Part shown: one piece after another, positions 38,994 to 46,927 of the stretch
Position numbering within the stretch: position 1 is the stretch's first letter
Layout: each line of letters starts with the position of its first letter
Assembly: GCF_020694005.1 (NCBI RefSeq)
Contig: NZ_CP073013.1
Location: forward strand, 930,001-994,000
Reading direction: 5' to 3'
DNA length: 64,000 nt
Source: Marinomonas profundi
Lineage (GTDB): Bacteria; Pseudomonadota; Gammaproteobacteria; Pseudomonadales; Marinomonadaceae
The notes under the pieces: generated by a model
Seen by the model: the letters and a program-made list of their open reading frames with translations, nothing else
The model's database searches: none
What the model was told of the DNA's origin: nothing
Made by a program: the position numbers and the translations under genes

Positions 38994-39842
38994 TTAGCGT
39001 GACGATAGCTGAGCCAACGCGGCATCCACCAAGGCCAGCAGTTCATCGATGGCCTTGGTGGCGTGTTGAAAATAGGTTTTGGCGGCAATTACTGGAGGTT
39101 CCGATCCGAGCAACTCCTGCTTTATGCAACCTAGAAAATCAGCCACCACTTGCTCACAATGTTGCAAGCGAAACCCATTTGTCTGTGGGTGTTCGGTAAC
39201 ATGCGGTTGCAGCGTGGCAAAAGCCTTGCCCGCCAGCAATTCAATTTTCTGATAGAGAAAATGCATTCTTACCCGTTGTTCAACACTACTCTGACCAGCC
39301 GCCGCGATGCCAGTGCCCAAAGCGCGCGCCTGTCCGGCCCATTCTGCCGCCTGAATGACCTCGCGCCAGATACAGGGTAAATAGCTCAGTTCCGCTCGAC
39401 CTTCTGTTAGGTCGATCTCGCTGGCCACGTCTTCCATCAGAAAAATGCTATTACGAATAATCAAATGATGCTGTATTAGGTTGTTCGCTCGGTCACTACT
39501 GCGTCCTTCACGCATGCGCGACCAATGGTCGATCAGACTGTTCCAAGCGTCTCGATGTGTACTGTCGAATGCCTGGGCGGTGCGAATATGCTGATCCAGC
39601 CCTTGACGGATAGTCGCAAGGTCATGGCTCATGCTGGTATCGCCGCAGAGCACGCCATTGCTCAGGCCGCGATGGCGCTGAAACCCGCCAATCAGCCCTC
39701 GCAGCAACGCCAATTGACCGATGTTCGACTGGATATGTGAGCGTTTTTTCTGTTGCAGACGCCAGTGCAAGCCATAAAATAACAGAGCCAATAGCATCAA
39801 AGTGACGAGCAAGAGCGGTAGCGCGTAGTCGATATTATTCAT
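38994..39842 (-). CDS. Membrane-anchored NIT-like (nitrate/nitrite-sensing-like) domain protein
   Basis: A 282-residue protein: one N-terminal membrane segment (residues 8-27), a basic stretch, then an all-helical domain of about 240 residues resembling the NIT sensor domain ([18 protein letters not shown] with the RGLS-like motif, and a later [12 protein letters not shown] second half). It has no output domain of its own. Its start overlaps the stop of the methyl-accepting protein gene by 4 bp, so it is translated with a receptor lacking a periplasmic sensor. It may be the detached sensory subunit. NIT assignment is by pattern only; the ligand is unknown. Confidence 0.6.
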   Translation of the reverse strand: MNNIDYALPLLLVTLMLLALLFYGLHWRLQQKKRSHIQSNIGQLALLRGLIGGFQRHRGLSNGVLCGDTSMSHDLATIRQGLDQHIRTAQAFDSTHRDAWNSLIDHWSRMREGRSSDRANNLIQHHLIIRNSIFLMEDVASEIDLTEGRAELSYLPCIWREVIQAAEWAGQARALGTGIAAAGQSSVEQRVRMHFLYQKIELLAGKAFATLQPHVTEHPQTNGFRLQHCEQVVADFLGCIKQELLGSEPPVIAAKTYFQHATKAIDELLALVDAALAQLSSR

Positions 39843-40981
39843 ACGGATTGTCCTGTCAAATGAGCCAGATGGTGGGCAATGGTACGCGCCTGAGCGGCGG
39901 CCTGCAGGTTATCAGCATTGCCTTGACGAACGCGATCGGCCAGCTCGGCAATTTCCGCCACGGCCAGACCTTGCTGTTCGGTACTGACCGCCACTTGATC
40001 GACTTGTCCCGTTAATTGTTGCGTGTACTGCTGTACTTGGTTGAGCAGCGCGCGCACCGTTTCTGAACTGTCGGCGCTGCGGTGCGCCAAACCGGTCAGA
40101 TCGGACACCTGAACCGTGGCCTCCCTAATGTGCTGTTGCACCGATTCGATGTTACGACTGATTTCTGCGGCGGACTCTTGGCTGTGCATGGCCAAACGGC
40201 GTACTTCATCGGCCACCACAGCGAAACCACGGCCACTCTCGCCCGCCCGCGCCGCTTCGATGGCGGCATTCAAGGCGAGCAGATTGGTCTGATCAGCAAT
40301 ACTACGGATGGTACCGGACATTTCATTGATAGTGTGCGAGTTGCTGTTCAGTTGGCGGATAAGCTCGTCAGTGGTGATCGCCTGCTGCGCCATCTCAGAC
40401 ACCTGTCGCACCAAATTGGTGAGTTGCTCAATGCCGTCGGCCAACTGTTCACTGGCGACAACACTGGTCTGGCGCGAGTCCGCCGCCAGTGCGGCCACCT
40501 GCATAATGCTCACATTCAGCTCTTCTACCGCCGCCGCGGCAACAGTGGCCGAATCGCTTTGCCCCTCAGCATTGCGGGTCACTAGAGCGGCACTTTGTTC
40601 GAGTTCATGTGACGAATGGGATATTTCATCCAGGCGCTGCTGCAACAACTGTTGTTGACGTTGTTCTCGGTTCAGCCACTGCTGAAACCCACGGCTAACA
40701 GGCTGCAACAACCGCCACTGACCAGCGCTGATAGCATCTTGAGCACCATGCTGAGCCGCCTCTTCACAATAGCGTTGCAACTGCCCTATCTCTTGCAATA
40801 GCAGCCATAGGCTAGCAACCGCCAAATAGGCCAACACCAGCCACAGCAGTTCCGCTGGCCGCGACGGTGCCACTAGGGTGATGGTGCCACCGACGAGAGT
40901 AATACCCAATAAAGTACGAAGCATGCCGATGATGCCCAGTGTGTGCAGCAACAAAAATGCCGGATAAGTAAGCCACTTCAT
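39839..40981 (-). CDS. Methyl-accepting chemotaxis protein without a periplasmic sensor domain
   Basis: A 380-residue receptor: two membrane segments in residues 5-65 separated by only a few residues, then a cytoplasmic signalling domain. The hairpin tip is intact ([22 protein letters not shown], then [14 protein letters not shown]). With essentially no periplasmic loop it must sense through its membrane part, a cytosolic linker or a partner protein. The NIT-like gene overlaps its 3' end by 4 bp. Base composition is richer in GC than the genes on both sides, hinting at transfer. Transcription must pass a hairpin terminator 31 bp before the start. Confidence 0.9.
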   Translation of the reverse strand: MKWLTYPAFLLLHTLGIIGMLRTLLGITLVGGTITLVAPSRPAELLWLVLAYLAVASLWLLLQEIGQLQRYCEEAAQHGAQDAISAGQWRLLQPVSRGFQQWLNREQRQQQLLQQRLDEISHSSHELEQSAALVTRNAEGQSDSATVAAAAVEELNVSIMQVAALAADSRQTSVVASEQLADGIEQLTNLVRQVSEMAQQAITTDELIRQLNSNSHTINEMSGTIRSIADQTNLLALNAAIEAARAGESGRGFAVVADEVRRLAMHSQESAAEISRNIESVQQHIREATVQVSDLTGLAHRSADSSETVRALLNQVQQYTQQLTGQVDQVAVSTEQQGLAVAEIAELADRVRQGNADNLQAAAQARTIAHHLAHLTGQSV

Positions 40982-41004
40982 GTTCCAGTCTCTCCAATGA
41001 GGTA

Positions 41005-41057
41005 CAAAAAAAGGCGCCTGAATCCACTGCAGATTTGCTGCTGTGGATTCAGGCGCC
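41005..41057 (-). terminator. Intrinsic terminator in the leader of the MCP operon (attenuator candidate)
   Basis: On the minus strand, GGCGCCTGAATCCAC and GTGGATTCAGGCGCC form a perfect 15-bp stem (extended inward by GCAG/CTGC), followed by a run of eight T (41012-41005). It ends 23 bp before the methyl-accepting gene ATG, and no minus-strand gene lies upstream, so it must act inside that operon's own leader. Two smaller hairpins (CAGGA-CACGT-TCCTG and CTTG-N8-CAAG) lie just before it in the transcript. Confidence 0.75.
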
Positions 41058-41239
41058 TTTGCCTAGCAGGAACGTGTCCTGATTTGATCTGTCTTGGGTA
41101 AACTCAAGCAATAATGATGCCATAGGAATCAGTATGGATTAAATATAAAGCGCCGACAGCGCCATTCACTTTGCTGATAAAACACGGCAGCGTCGATGAT
41201 TCGTCTTTGCGGTGTTTATTTTTGTCTGCTTAACCTTTA

Positions 41240-41257
41240 TATTAGATATATCTAATA
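41240..41257. promoter_or_regulatory. 18-bp palindrome in the blh promoter, ArsR/BigR-type operator candidate
   Basis: TATTAGATATATCTAATA is a perfect palindrome 39 bp before the persulfide dioxygenase start. A possible promoter, TTAACC (41230-41235), 17 bp, TAATAA (41253-41258), has the palindrome across its spacer and -10, a repressor position. In other bacteria blh genes are under ArsR-type sulfur-sensing repressors (BigR/SqrR family); no such gene is in the window. Confidence 0.6.
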
Positions 41258-41296
41258 ATTAGTATTAATTGACCAACTGAACACAACGAGGGAAAC

Positions 41297-42178
41297 ATGA
41301 CCACTGACGCCACCCGCCAACCTAATGTCACGGCTTTTTTTGATAAAGACTCTAGTACCTTCTCTTATGTGGTGAAAGACCCAGCGTCTGACAGCTGCGC
41401 CATCGTCGACAGCGTATTGGATTTCGACTATGCCTCTGGCGGCACATCCCACAAAGGCGCCGATGACATTATTGCTTACGTCACGACTCATAAGCTCAAA
41501 GTTGAATGGCTCATTGAAACTCATGTCCATGCAGACCACCTGTCTGCGGCACCTTATATTCAAAGCAAAGTGGGTGGCAAAATTGGCATTGGCGAACAAA
41601 TCACGACCGTTCAAGACACCTTTGGCAAGATCTTCAACGAAGGTGCTGACTTCCTACATGACGGCTCTCAGTTTGATTATTTATTTAAAGACGGCGAACC
41701 ATTTTACATTGGCAAAATGCAATGCACCGCGCTTCACACACCCGGTCATACTCCCGCTTGCTTTACCCATGTTTTAGGCGATGCGGTCTTTGTTGGCGAT
41801 ACCTTGTTCATGCCAGATGCGGGGACAGCACGAGCGGACTTCCCCGGTGGAGACGCCGGGATATTGTTCGATTCCGTGCAAAAAATCTTAGCCTTGCCAG
41901 AAGATCATCGCATTTTCATGTGCCATGACTACTGCCCAAATGGTCGTGAGTTGGAATATGAAACCACCGTAAAGGCTCAGCGCGAATTAAACATCCACGT
42001 TAAACAAGGCATCAATAAAAAAGCCTTTGTTGAATTACGTGAAACTCGCGACAAAACATTGGCCATGCCGCGTCTGATTTTGCCATCACTGCAAATCAAT
42101 ATGCGAGCAGGACACATGCCAGAGCCAGAAGGCAATGGCTTGTGTTACTTAAAAATCCCACTCAATGCGTTTAAGTAA
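41297..42178 (+). CDS. blh: MBL-fold hydrolase, Blh/ETHE1-type persulfide dioxygenase
   Basis: A 293-residue metallo-beta-lactamase-fold protein. ETHVHADHLSAAPYI is the HxHxDH motif, LHTPGHTPACF and VFVGDTLFMPDAGTARADFPGGD complete the metal site; C-terminal MPRLILPSLQINMRAG is typical of the Blh group. Relatives oxidise glutathione persulfide to sulfite with mononuclear iron and belong to sulfide detoxification. The operator-like palindrome upstream fits that role. It is convergent with the broken GAF-PAS-GGDEF gene. Confidence 0.87.
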   Translation: MTTDATRQPNVTAFFDKDSSTFSYVVKDPASDSCAIVDSVLDFDYASGGTSHKGADDIIAYVTTHKLKVEWLIETHVHADHLSAAPYIQSKVGGKIGIGEQITTVQDTFGKIFNEGADFLHDGSQFDYLFKDGEPFYIGKMQCTALHTPGHTPACFTHVLGDAVFVGDTLFMPDAGTARADFPGGDAGILFDSVQKILALPEDHRIFMCHDYCPNGRELEYETTVKAQRELNIHVKQGINKKAFVELRETRDKTLAMPRLILPSLQINMRAGHMPEPEGNGLCYLKIPLNAFK

Positions 42179-42185
42179 CAATAGA

Positions 42186-42218
42186 GGTTAACGTTATCGT
42201 GTTTCGATGATGTTAACC
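42186..42218. terminator. Bidirectional hairpin between blh and the GGDEF gene
   Basis: GGTTAAC and GTTAACC, with inner ATCG/CGAT pairing, form a long stem 8 bp past the blh stop, between two convergent genes. There is no strong T tract on either strand. Confidence 0.5.
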
Positions 42219-42246
42219 CCCTAAATCCTAAAATACCTTTAAGACA

Positions 42247-43146
42247 TTACTCATTCAGTTCGTTATGAAACGCCGCGCCAGACTCATTCTTTTTAGCAAC
42301 ATACATCGCCTGATCCGCCAAATGCAGCAAGCTTTTTACCGTCGTGGCGTCATCAGGATAGCGCGCGACACCAATGCTCATCCCGAAACTGACCTGATCA
42401 CCGCTTTCTAGCAAAATAGGTTCTAAGCACGATTTAAGTAAACGATCACAAATTTGTGAAATGTCACCCTGAGAGATGTCGTCAATTACGATGGCAAATT
42501 CATCGCCACCCAGTCTTGCGGTAATGTCTTCTTGCTTGGTGACATTAATTAATCGAGAAGCAATTTCAGCCAGTGCTTCATCACCCGCTTGGTGCCCAAA
42601 AGTATCATTAATCCTTTTGAAGCCATTGAGATCTATGATAAAAAGCGCCAGATGTGTATTAATAGAAGTGGGCGTCATGAGTTGCCTTAAGCGCTCTTCT
42701 AAGTACCTTCGATTCGCTAAGCCCGTTAAGTCATCAACATAAGCTAGCTTTTTCAACTCAAGATAACGGTTCATCTTTGCCGTCACATCGCGCTGTATGG
42801 CGATATAGCCATAAATATCGCCAGAGTTACCTCTCAATGGGACGCCATCTAAATGCACCCAATACTTTTTGCCACTTTTATTATAATTAAGAATATCCGC
42901 CTCAAAAGGCCAACCTTTGTCTATCTGTCGCCTTAACTTCTGAATGGTTGTTTCTGAGGTCTCGGGCCCTTGCAAGACATCACTGGGCTTTTTGCCTTTT
43001 AACTCATCAAGCCCATAACCGGATAATCGACTAAACCCATCGTTACACCACACCACACGTTTATTGATATCTGTGTATAAAACACCACTGGATATTTGCC
43101 CACTTATCCAAGATAAACGCTGATTTTCTTGTTGTAAGATGTTCAT
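42247..43146 (-). CDS. PAS-GGDEF fragment of the split diguanylate cyclase
   Basis: A 299-residue open frame: PAS domain at residues about 10-130 (WISGQISSGVLYTDINKRVV, with the PAC-like WVHLDGVPLRGNSG) and GGDEF at about 140-295 (YVDDLTGLANRRYLE, DLNGFKRINDTFGHQAGD, RLGGDEFAIVI). All catalytic GGDEF residues are present. It begins at an internal ATG of the original gene just downstream of the IS3 insertion, so expression depends on a promoter within or beyond the element. It has lost its GAF input. Confidence 0.85.
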   Translation of the reverse strand: MNILQQENQRLSWISGQISSGVLYTDINKRVVWCNDGFSRLSGYGLDELKGKKPSDVLQGPETSETTIQKLRRQIDKGWPFEADILNYNKSGKKYWVHLDGVPLRGNSGDIYGYIAIQRDVTAKMNRYLELKKLAYVDDLTGLANRRYLEERLRQLMTPTSINTHLALFIIDLNGFKRINDTFGHQAGDEALAEIASRLINVTKQEDITARLGGDEFAIVIDDISQGDISQICDRLLKSCLEPILLESGDQVSFGMSIGVARYPDDATTVKSLLHLADQAMYVAKKNESGAAFHNELNE

Positions 43147-43195
43147 ATAATGAAGGTGTAATTCGTTTTGAGCACCTTGGTATGGACCCAGTTTT

Positions 43196-44020
43196 CTAGA
43201 CAGTTTCTAGCTCCGTAAAATATCGCTTCTCATATTGCAGTGGCGATAATCCATTATTTGATCCATGGTGTCGCTTTGGATTATAAAAGCATTCGATATA
43301 ATCAAAAATCTCTGAACGAGCATCACTTCTTGTTTTGTAGGTTCGATTGCGGACTCTTTCTTTTTTTAACAATGAGAAAAAGCTTTCCGCAACAGCATTA
43401 TCATGGCAGTTACCACGACGACTCATACTGGCTTCTAGATTATTATCTTTTAAGAAGGTTTGCCAATCTTTCGAGGTATATTGAGCGCCTTGATCTGAGT
43501 GTACCAGTACTCTTTTTGTGGGGCGTCGTCGCCAAATCGCCATGAGTAAAGCATCAATAACTGACTCCGCTGTCGCCTTTGATCTCATTGACCATCCTAC
43601 GACCAATCTAGAAAATAGATCAACAACGACGGTCACGTAAAGCCAGCCTTCTTTTGTCCGGATGTACGTAAAATCGGTTACCCATACTTGATCTGGTTCT
43701 GGGACAATAAACTCTCTATTTAGTGTGTTGGGGGCTGTATTACGTTCAGACCCACGATAAAAAACAGGGTGGCGTTTGTAGCCTATTAGCGCTTTTAAAC
43801 CCTCGCGGCGCATCACCCTTAGCACTCGATTTTTCCCACAAGACTTACCTTCTCCTTTTAGGTCTTTGGTGATATTGCGGTATCCGTAAACACAACCACT
43901 CTCAAGCCAATGCGTTTTAATGGTGATGGCAAGTTCATCATCTTCTTGCTCTCGTCGACTTTTTGGACAGTCCAGCCAAGCGTAAAAACCGCTCCTATGG
44001 ACTTGCAGTGTTCGACACAA
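43196..44020 (-). CDS. IS3-family transposase OrfB (DDE integrase core)
   Basis: A 274-residue rve-type catalytic part: VWVTDFTYIRTKEGWLY with the first Asp, VLVHSDQGAQYTS with the second Asp, and NAVAESFFSLLKKE with the Glu of the DDE triad. It is normally made as an OrfAB fusion by a -1 frameshift on the A-rich run at about 44067-44074, where the OrfA end and an upstream extension of this frame overlap. The start given is the first ATG in frame, not necessarily used. Confidence 0.93.
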   Translation of the reverse strand: MCRTLQVHRSGFYAWLDCPKSRREQEDDELAITIKTHWLESGCVYGYRNITKDLKGEGKSCGKNRVLRVMRREGLKALIGYKRHPVFYRGSERNTAPNTLNREFIVPEPDQVWVTDFTYIRTKEGWLYVTVVVDLFSRLVVGWSMRSKATAESVIDALLMAIWRRRPTKRVLVHSDQGAQYTSKDWQTFLKDNNLEASMSRRGNCHDNAVAESFFSLLKKERVRNRTYKTRSDARSEIFDYIECFYNPKRHHGSNNGLSPLQYEKRYFTELETV

Positions 44021-44052
44021 GACAACAATAGAATAGTCGTGGAGCCGTGATT

Positions 44053-44346
44053 TTATGAACGTGTACTTTTCTTTGACTCCCCGGCAAAGTACACGGCGGC
44101 CTCCTTTAAAATGTCCCTCTCTTCGGTCACCCGTTTAAGTTCAGCTTTGAGTCGCTGGACCTCTGACAGAGCTGAATCTTCCGCTTTTCTGGTCACTTCT
44201 GGTTTGCTGTATCGGGCAATCCAATCATGCATACTTTTGTAACTAACGCCGAGTCGCTCAGCCACTTCTGCAATCTTATAGCCGCGCTCAGTGACTTGTT
44301 TAACGGCTTCAATTTTGAACTCATCGGTATAGCGTTTTCCACTCAT
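44053..44346 (-). CDS. IS3-family transposase OrfA (HTH)
   Basis: A 97-residue protein with the HTH_Tnp_1 fold (YTDEFKIEAVKQVTERGYK, then AERLGVSYKSMHDWI) and a C-terminal leucine-zipper-like coiled coil (VQRLKAELKRVTEERDIL). It binds the element ends. The end of the frame contains the A-rich frameshift site into OrfB. Confidence 0.92.
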   Translation of the reverse strand: MSGKRYTDEFKIEAVKQVTERGYKIAEVAERLGVSYKSMHDWIARYSKPEVTRKAEDSALSEVQRLKAELKRVTEERDILKEAAVYFAGESKKSTRS

Positions 44347-44392
44347 AATTCACCTCATTTTTACCTATTATTATATAGCTATGAGATGTCTA

Positions 44393-44869
44393 TTAAAGTG
44401 GGTCCATACCACCTTGAGCCAAATCCAAAAGTAATGTTTGCTCTTGGGCCGTCAAGGTGCGCGGCTTGGTATCAATAATGCACAGGGTGCCTATCGCGTA
44501 CTGATCATAGGACCTCAACACAGCGCCCGCATAAAAACGTATGTGTGGTTCGCCTGTTACCAAGGGATTGGTTTTAAAGCGATTGTCCAAAAGAGCATCC
44601 TCAATAATCATTAATTGATCGTGTTCAATGGCGTACTGGCAGAATGAAATACTTCGTGGTGTACTGGTGATATCAATGCCCATACTGGACCTGAAAAACT
44701 GCTGCTCTTCATCAACAAAACTAATAAAGACAATAGGCGTATCAAAGATAACCTTTGCGAGGCGAGTAATGCGGTCAAAGCGCTTATCATCAGGCATTTC
44801 AAGAAGTCCCAGTTCTTGAAGCGCTCTGAGCCGTGCAACTTCGTTTTCTGTACCTGTTGATTGGTGCAT
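44393..44869 (-). CDS. GAF-domain fragment of the split diguanylate cyclase
   Basis: A 158-residue frame holding the N-terminal GAF domain of the broken gene: ALQELGLLEMPDDKRFDRIT, VIFDTPIVFISFVDEEQQFF, FCQYAIEHDQLMIIEDAL and AGAVLRSYDQYAIGTLCIID are standard for GAF domains found before GGDEF. The last few residues are encoded by the IS3 end, which supplies the stop codon. Without its output domain the product is unlikely to work as before. Confidence 0.8.
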   Translation of the reverse strand: MHQSTGTENEVARLRALQELGLLEMPDDKRFDRITRLAKVIFDTPIVFISFVDEEQQFFRSSMGIDITSTPRSISFCQYAIEHDQLMIIEDALLDNRFKTNPLVTGEPHIRFYAGAVLRSYDQYAIGTLCIIDTKPRTLTAQEQTLLLDLAQGGMDPL

Positions 44870-45031
44870 GTGAAGCCCTTCCTATGATAGAGGCCAAAGA
44901 TCCGCGGATTATAGATTAAGCATTTCCATAAAACTATCGGACTTTCCACTCTGCTATCAAGGACTAATTTTTGTCACACGAGGCAAAAAAGTCAAACTCC
45001 TTTAAAATAAAGAAATGTACAGCGACATTAT

Positions 45032-45131
45032 AGTTTGATATGAAAATGACGCTTTAGATGGCCTGAGTAAAGTAAAGTTTGATATTTTTTAACTCTACCT
45101 TACCCACTCCCTTGACATTAAAGTTTGATAT
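45032..45131. repeat. Three spaced AGTTTGATAT repeats in an AT-rich gap
   Basis: AGTTTGATAT occurs at 45032, 45076 and 45122 (spacing 44 and 46 bp, about four helical turns); the last two share the longer TAAAGTTTGATATTTTT. AGTTTGA also appears at about 45164 and, on the other strand, near 44992. The surrounding 325 bp (44870-45194) contain no gene. The function is unknown; regular spacing on one DNA face suggests protein binding. Confidence 0.6.
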
Positions 45132-45194
45132 TTTTACACCCTCATCTCATCTTCGAGTAAACAGGAGTTTGAACTAAGGATCAATAGCACTCTT

Positions 45195-45379
45195 TCAGAT
45201 TATTACTGCTTTGAGCTCTGCTCTTTTATAAAAGATGCAAAGCACCAATCCCATAGCAGGTGCCACAGCACCAGTTAATACTACCGCAGATGGCCAAAGC
45301 TCTAAATAGATAACAAATCCACCTAACGCCTTACCAATAGAATTACCGAGTTTAAAAGCTGCAATGTTCATCGATGAGG
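45195..45379 (-). pseudogene. MFS transporter C-terminal remnant
   Basis: About 60 codons read as the last two membrane segments of an arabinose-efflux-like MFS transporter (SSMNIAAFKLGNSIGKALGG, then a hydrophobic helix and FYKRAELKA). Everything before this is missing: the frame runs upstream directly into the end of an IS5-type element at 45384, after the sequence CTAA. The rest of the gene is not found beyond the IS cluster, so it was lost by insertion followed by deletion. Confidence 0.7.
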
Positions 45380-45383
45380 CTAA

Positions 45384-45648
45384 GGAACATGCGATTAAGT
45401 GGATAACATGAGATAATCTAGCCGACTTCAATCTACTATGACTCTTACTCATCATAAACCAGCTCCCTTCACCGATACCGAATTTACCAGCAAACGCAGC
45501 CCCCCCCGTAAAGAACTTCCCCTTGGTTGGCCGGATGGATGAACTGAGCCCATGGCAGCTGCTTGAAGGTCAAGTTGAACCTTTCTCCCCATAAGCTGGC
45601 AATGGTCGCACCCATACCCTCTCGCTACCATGCTACGCATTCACTTTA
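45384..45648 (+). mobile_element. Degenerate 5' fragment of an IS5-type element (IS-A)
   Basis: It begins GGAACATGCGATTAAGT after CTAA and carries the same leader and transposase start as the elements at 47437 (minus) and 53878 (plus). The coding part is decayed, with frameshifts and an in-frame stop: GRMDELSPWQLLEGQ and AGNGR match the intact family, other parts do not. It is cut off at 45648 by the IS-B element. Confidence 0.85.
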
Positions 45649-46927
45649 GGGCACCTCGAAAAACCTCGCTCACAGCACCGGTAACCCTGTGATAGTATCG
45701 AGCAACCACTAACACCCGATAGTTCAGTACCATGAAGAAGCGTAGCGCGATCAAAGACGACCTCTTTGCCAGCGAACATCACCGTGAAAAGATCGACCGG
45801 ACCGGCGATCCTTTGGCCGAGATTGAGCAGCACATCAATTTTTCTGCACTGGCCGCTGAAGTTGACTCTATCGCGCCTCGCGTTGACAGCACTCAGGGCG
45901 GGCGACCGCCGTACCCCACTGAAACCATGGTCCGCATCCTGGTACTTAAGCGCCTCTACAACCTGTCGGATGAACAGATGGAGTACCAGCTACTGGACCG
46001 TATGAGCTATCAACGCTTCTGCGGGCTGACCCAAGCGATCAACATTCCGGATCGCACCACGATTTGGCACTTTGAAAATCGCATCGGCGAAGCCGGTGCT
46101 CAGGCCTTGTTCGACGGTGTGTCGGCACAACTGTTCAAGCAGGGCTTCATCGCCCGTGGTGGCCAGATCATTGATGCCACCCTGGTGCCAGCCCCCAAGC
46201 AGCATAACCGACGCAGTGACAAAGAGATGCTGGATCAAAAAGCCATGCCTATCGACTGGAAGCCCGTCAAACGACGGCAAAAGGATACCGATGCCAGCTG
46301 GACGAAGAAGTACGGGAAAAGCCATTTTGGCTACAAACTCTCAATCAATGTCGATGCCAAGTACAAGGTGATCCGGCGTTTTCAATGTGACACCGCCAAA
46401 GAGCATGACAGCCAGCACTTCGAGGCTGTTCTTGATCGGTACAACACCAGTCAGGACATCTATGCCGATCGCGGTTACCCATCGACCGAGCGGGAAGGCT
46501 GGCTGAAAGAGCACGGCTACCGCAACCATATTCAGCGCAAAGGCCACCGCCAGAAACCGTTATCGGAGTGCCAGCAACGTCGCAATAAGCGGATCGCCAA
46601 AACCCGTGCCCGCGTCGAGCATGTGTTCGCCAGCATCGATCAGATGGGGGGCAAGTTGATCCGCACAGTGGGTCAGGCGAGGGCCAACTTTGCGATGACA
46701 ATGATGGCCGCCTGCTACAACCTGAAGCGGTTGGTGTCCTTTCAGCGGGCCGGGATTAAGGCATTTTGAGTCGTTGGTGGCGGCTCAATGTGCCTGATGG
46801 GCACACTGAGAGACGACCGCAGCCGGTGCCACTGCCCCCCGAGACCGGCATGATATCAAGTCGAAAACAGCTGTTCCGGGCAGTTTAGCTGTTCAGACGA
46901 CGAGCAGCAGGTTTTTTCGAGGCGCCC
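45649..46927 (+). mobile_element. IS5-family insertion sequence (IS-B, complete, 1279 bp)
   Basis: Terminal inverted repeats GGGCACCTCGAAAAACCT (left) and GGGCGCCTCGAAAAAACC (right end, reverse complement). It contains one intact plus-strand transposase gene. Its GC content is clearly higher than its surroundings. It sits between two oppositely oriented IS-A fragments, and the bases just outside (TTTA left, AATA right) are not a direct repeat, which suggests rearrangement after insertion. Confidence 0.9.
45732..46769 (+). CDS. IS5-family transposase
   Basis: A 345-residue DDE transposase: N-terminal DUF772-type region (FSALAAEVDSIAPRVDSTQG, MVRILVLKRLYNLSDEQMEY, DRTTIWHFENRIG), then the catalytic domain with IIDATLVPAPKQHN, YADRGYPSTEREGW and a C-terminal RARVEHVFASIDQMGGK. 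The acidic residues of the DDE triad appear present, so the element may be mobile. Confidence 0.92.
   Translation: MKKRSAIKDDLFASEHHREKIDRTGDPLAEIEQHINFSALAAEVDSIAPRVDSTQGGRPPYPTETMVRILVLKRLYNLSDEQMEYQLLDRMSYQRFCGLTQAINIPDRTTIWHFENRIGEAGAQALFDGVSAQLFKQGFIARGGQIIDATLVPAPKQHNRRSDKEMLDQKAMPIDWKPVKRRQKDTDASWTKKYGKSHFGYKLSINVDAKYKVIRRFQCDTAKEHDSQHFEAVLDRYNTSQDIYADRGYPSTEREGWLKEHGYRNHIQRKGHRQKPLSECQQRRNKRIAKTRARVEHVFASIDQMGGKLIRTVGQARANFAMTMMAACYNLKRLVSFQRAGIKAF

Larger units (their letters stand above)
43179..44410 (-). mobile_element. IS3-family insertion sequence (complete, 1232 bp)
   Basis: The ends are inverted repeats GGTATGGACCCA and TGGGTCCATACC, flanked by the 5-bp direct repeat ACCTT (43174-43178 and 44411-44415). 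It carries overlapping orfA and orfB on the minus strand. Both frames are open, so it may be active. It interrupts the GAF-PAS-GGDEF gene. Confidence 0.92.
42247..44869 (-). pseudogene. GAF-PAS-GGDEF gene split by an IS3-family element
   Basis: On the minus strand a GAF domain (44869 to about 44416) is cut by an IS3 element and continues as PAS-GGDEF (to 42247). Removing the element (43179-44410) plus one copy of the 5-bp duplication ACCTT gives one uninterrupted frame of 461 codons, joining LLLDLAQG to AQNELHLHYMNILQQ. This shows a recent, precise insertion. The ancestral product would be a soluble diguanylate cyclase with two sensor domains. The downstream part may still be translated separately. 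Confidence 0.9.

Noticed and set aside
41005-41220. c-di-GMP-I (GEMM) or guanidine riboswitch in the MCP leader
   Set aside because: The conserved GEMM core and paired ACGR loops were looked for on the minus strand and not found. Only the terminator and two small hairpins can be supported.
45649-46927. Target duplication of IS-B
   Set aside because: The flanking 4-mers (TTTA and AATA) are not direct repeats, so no duplication is claimed.
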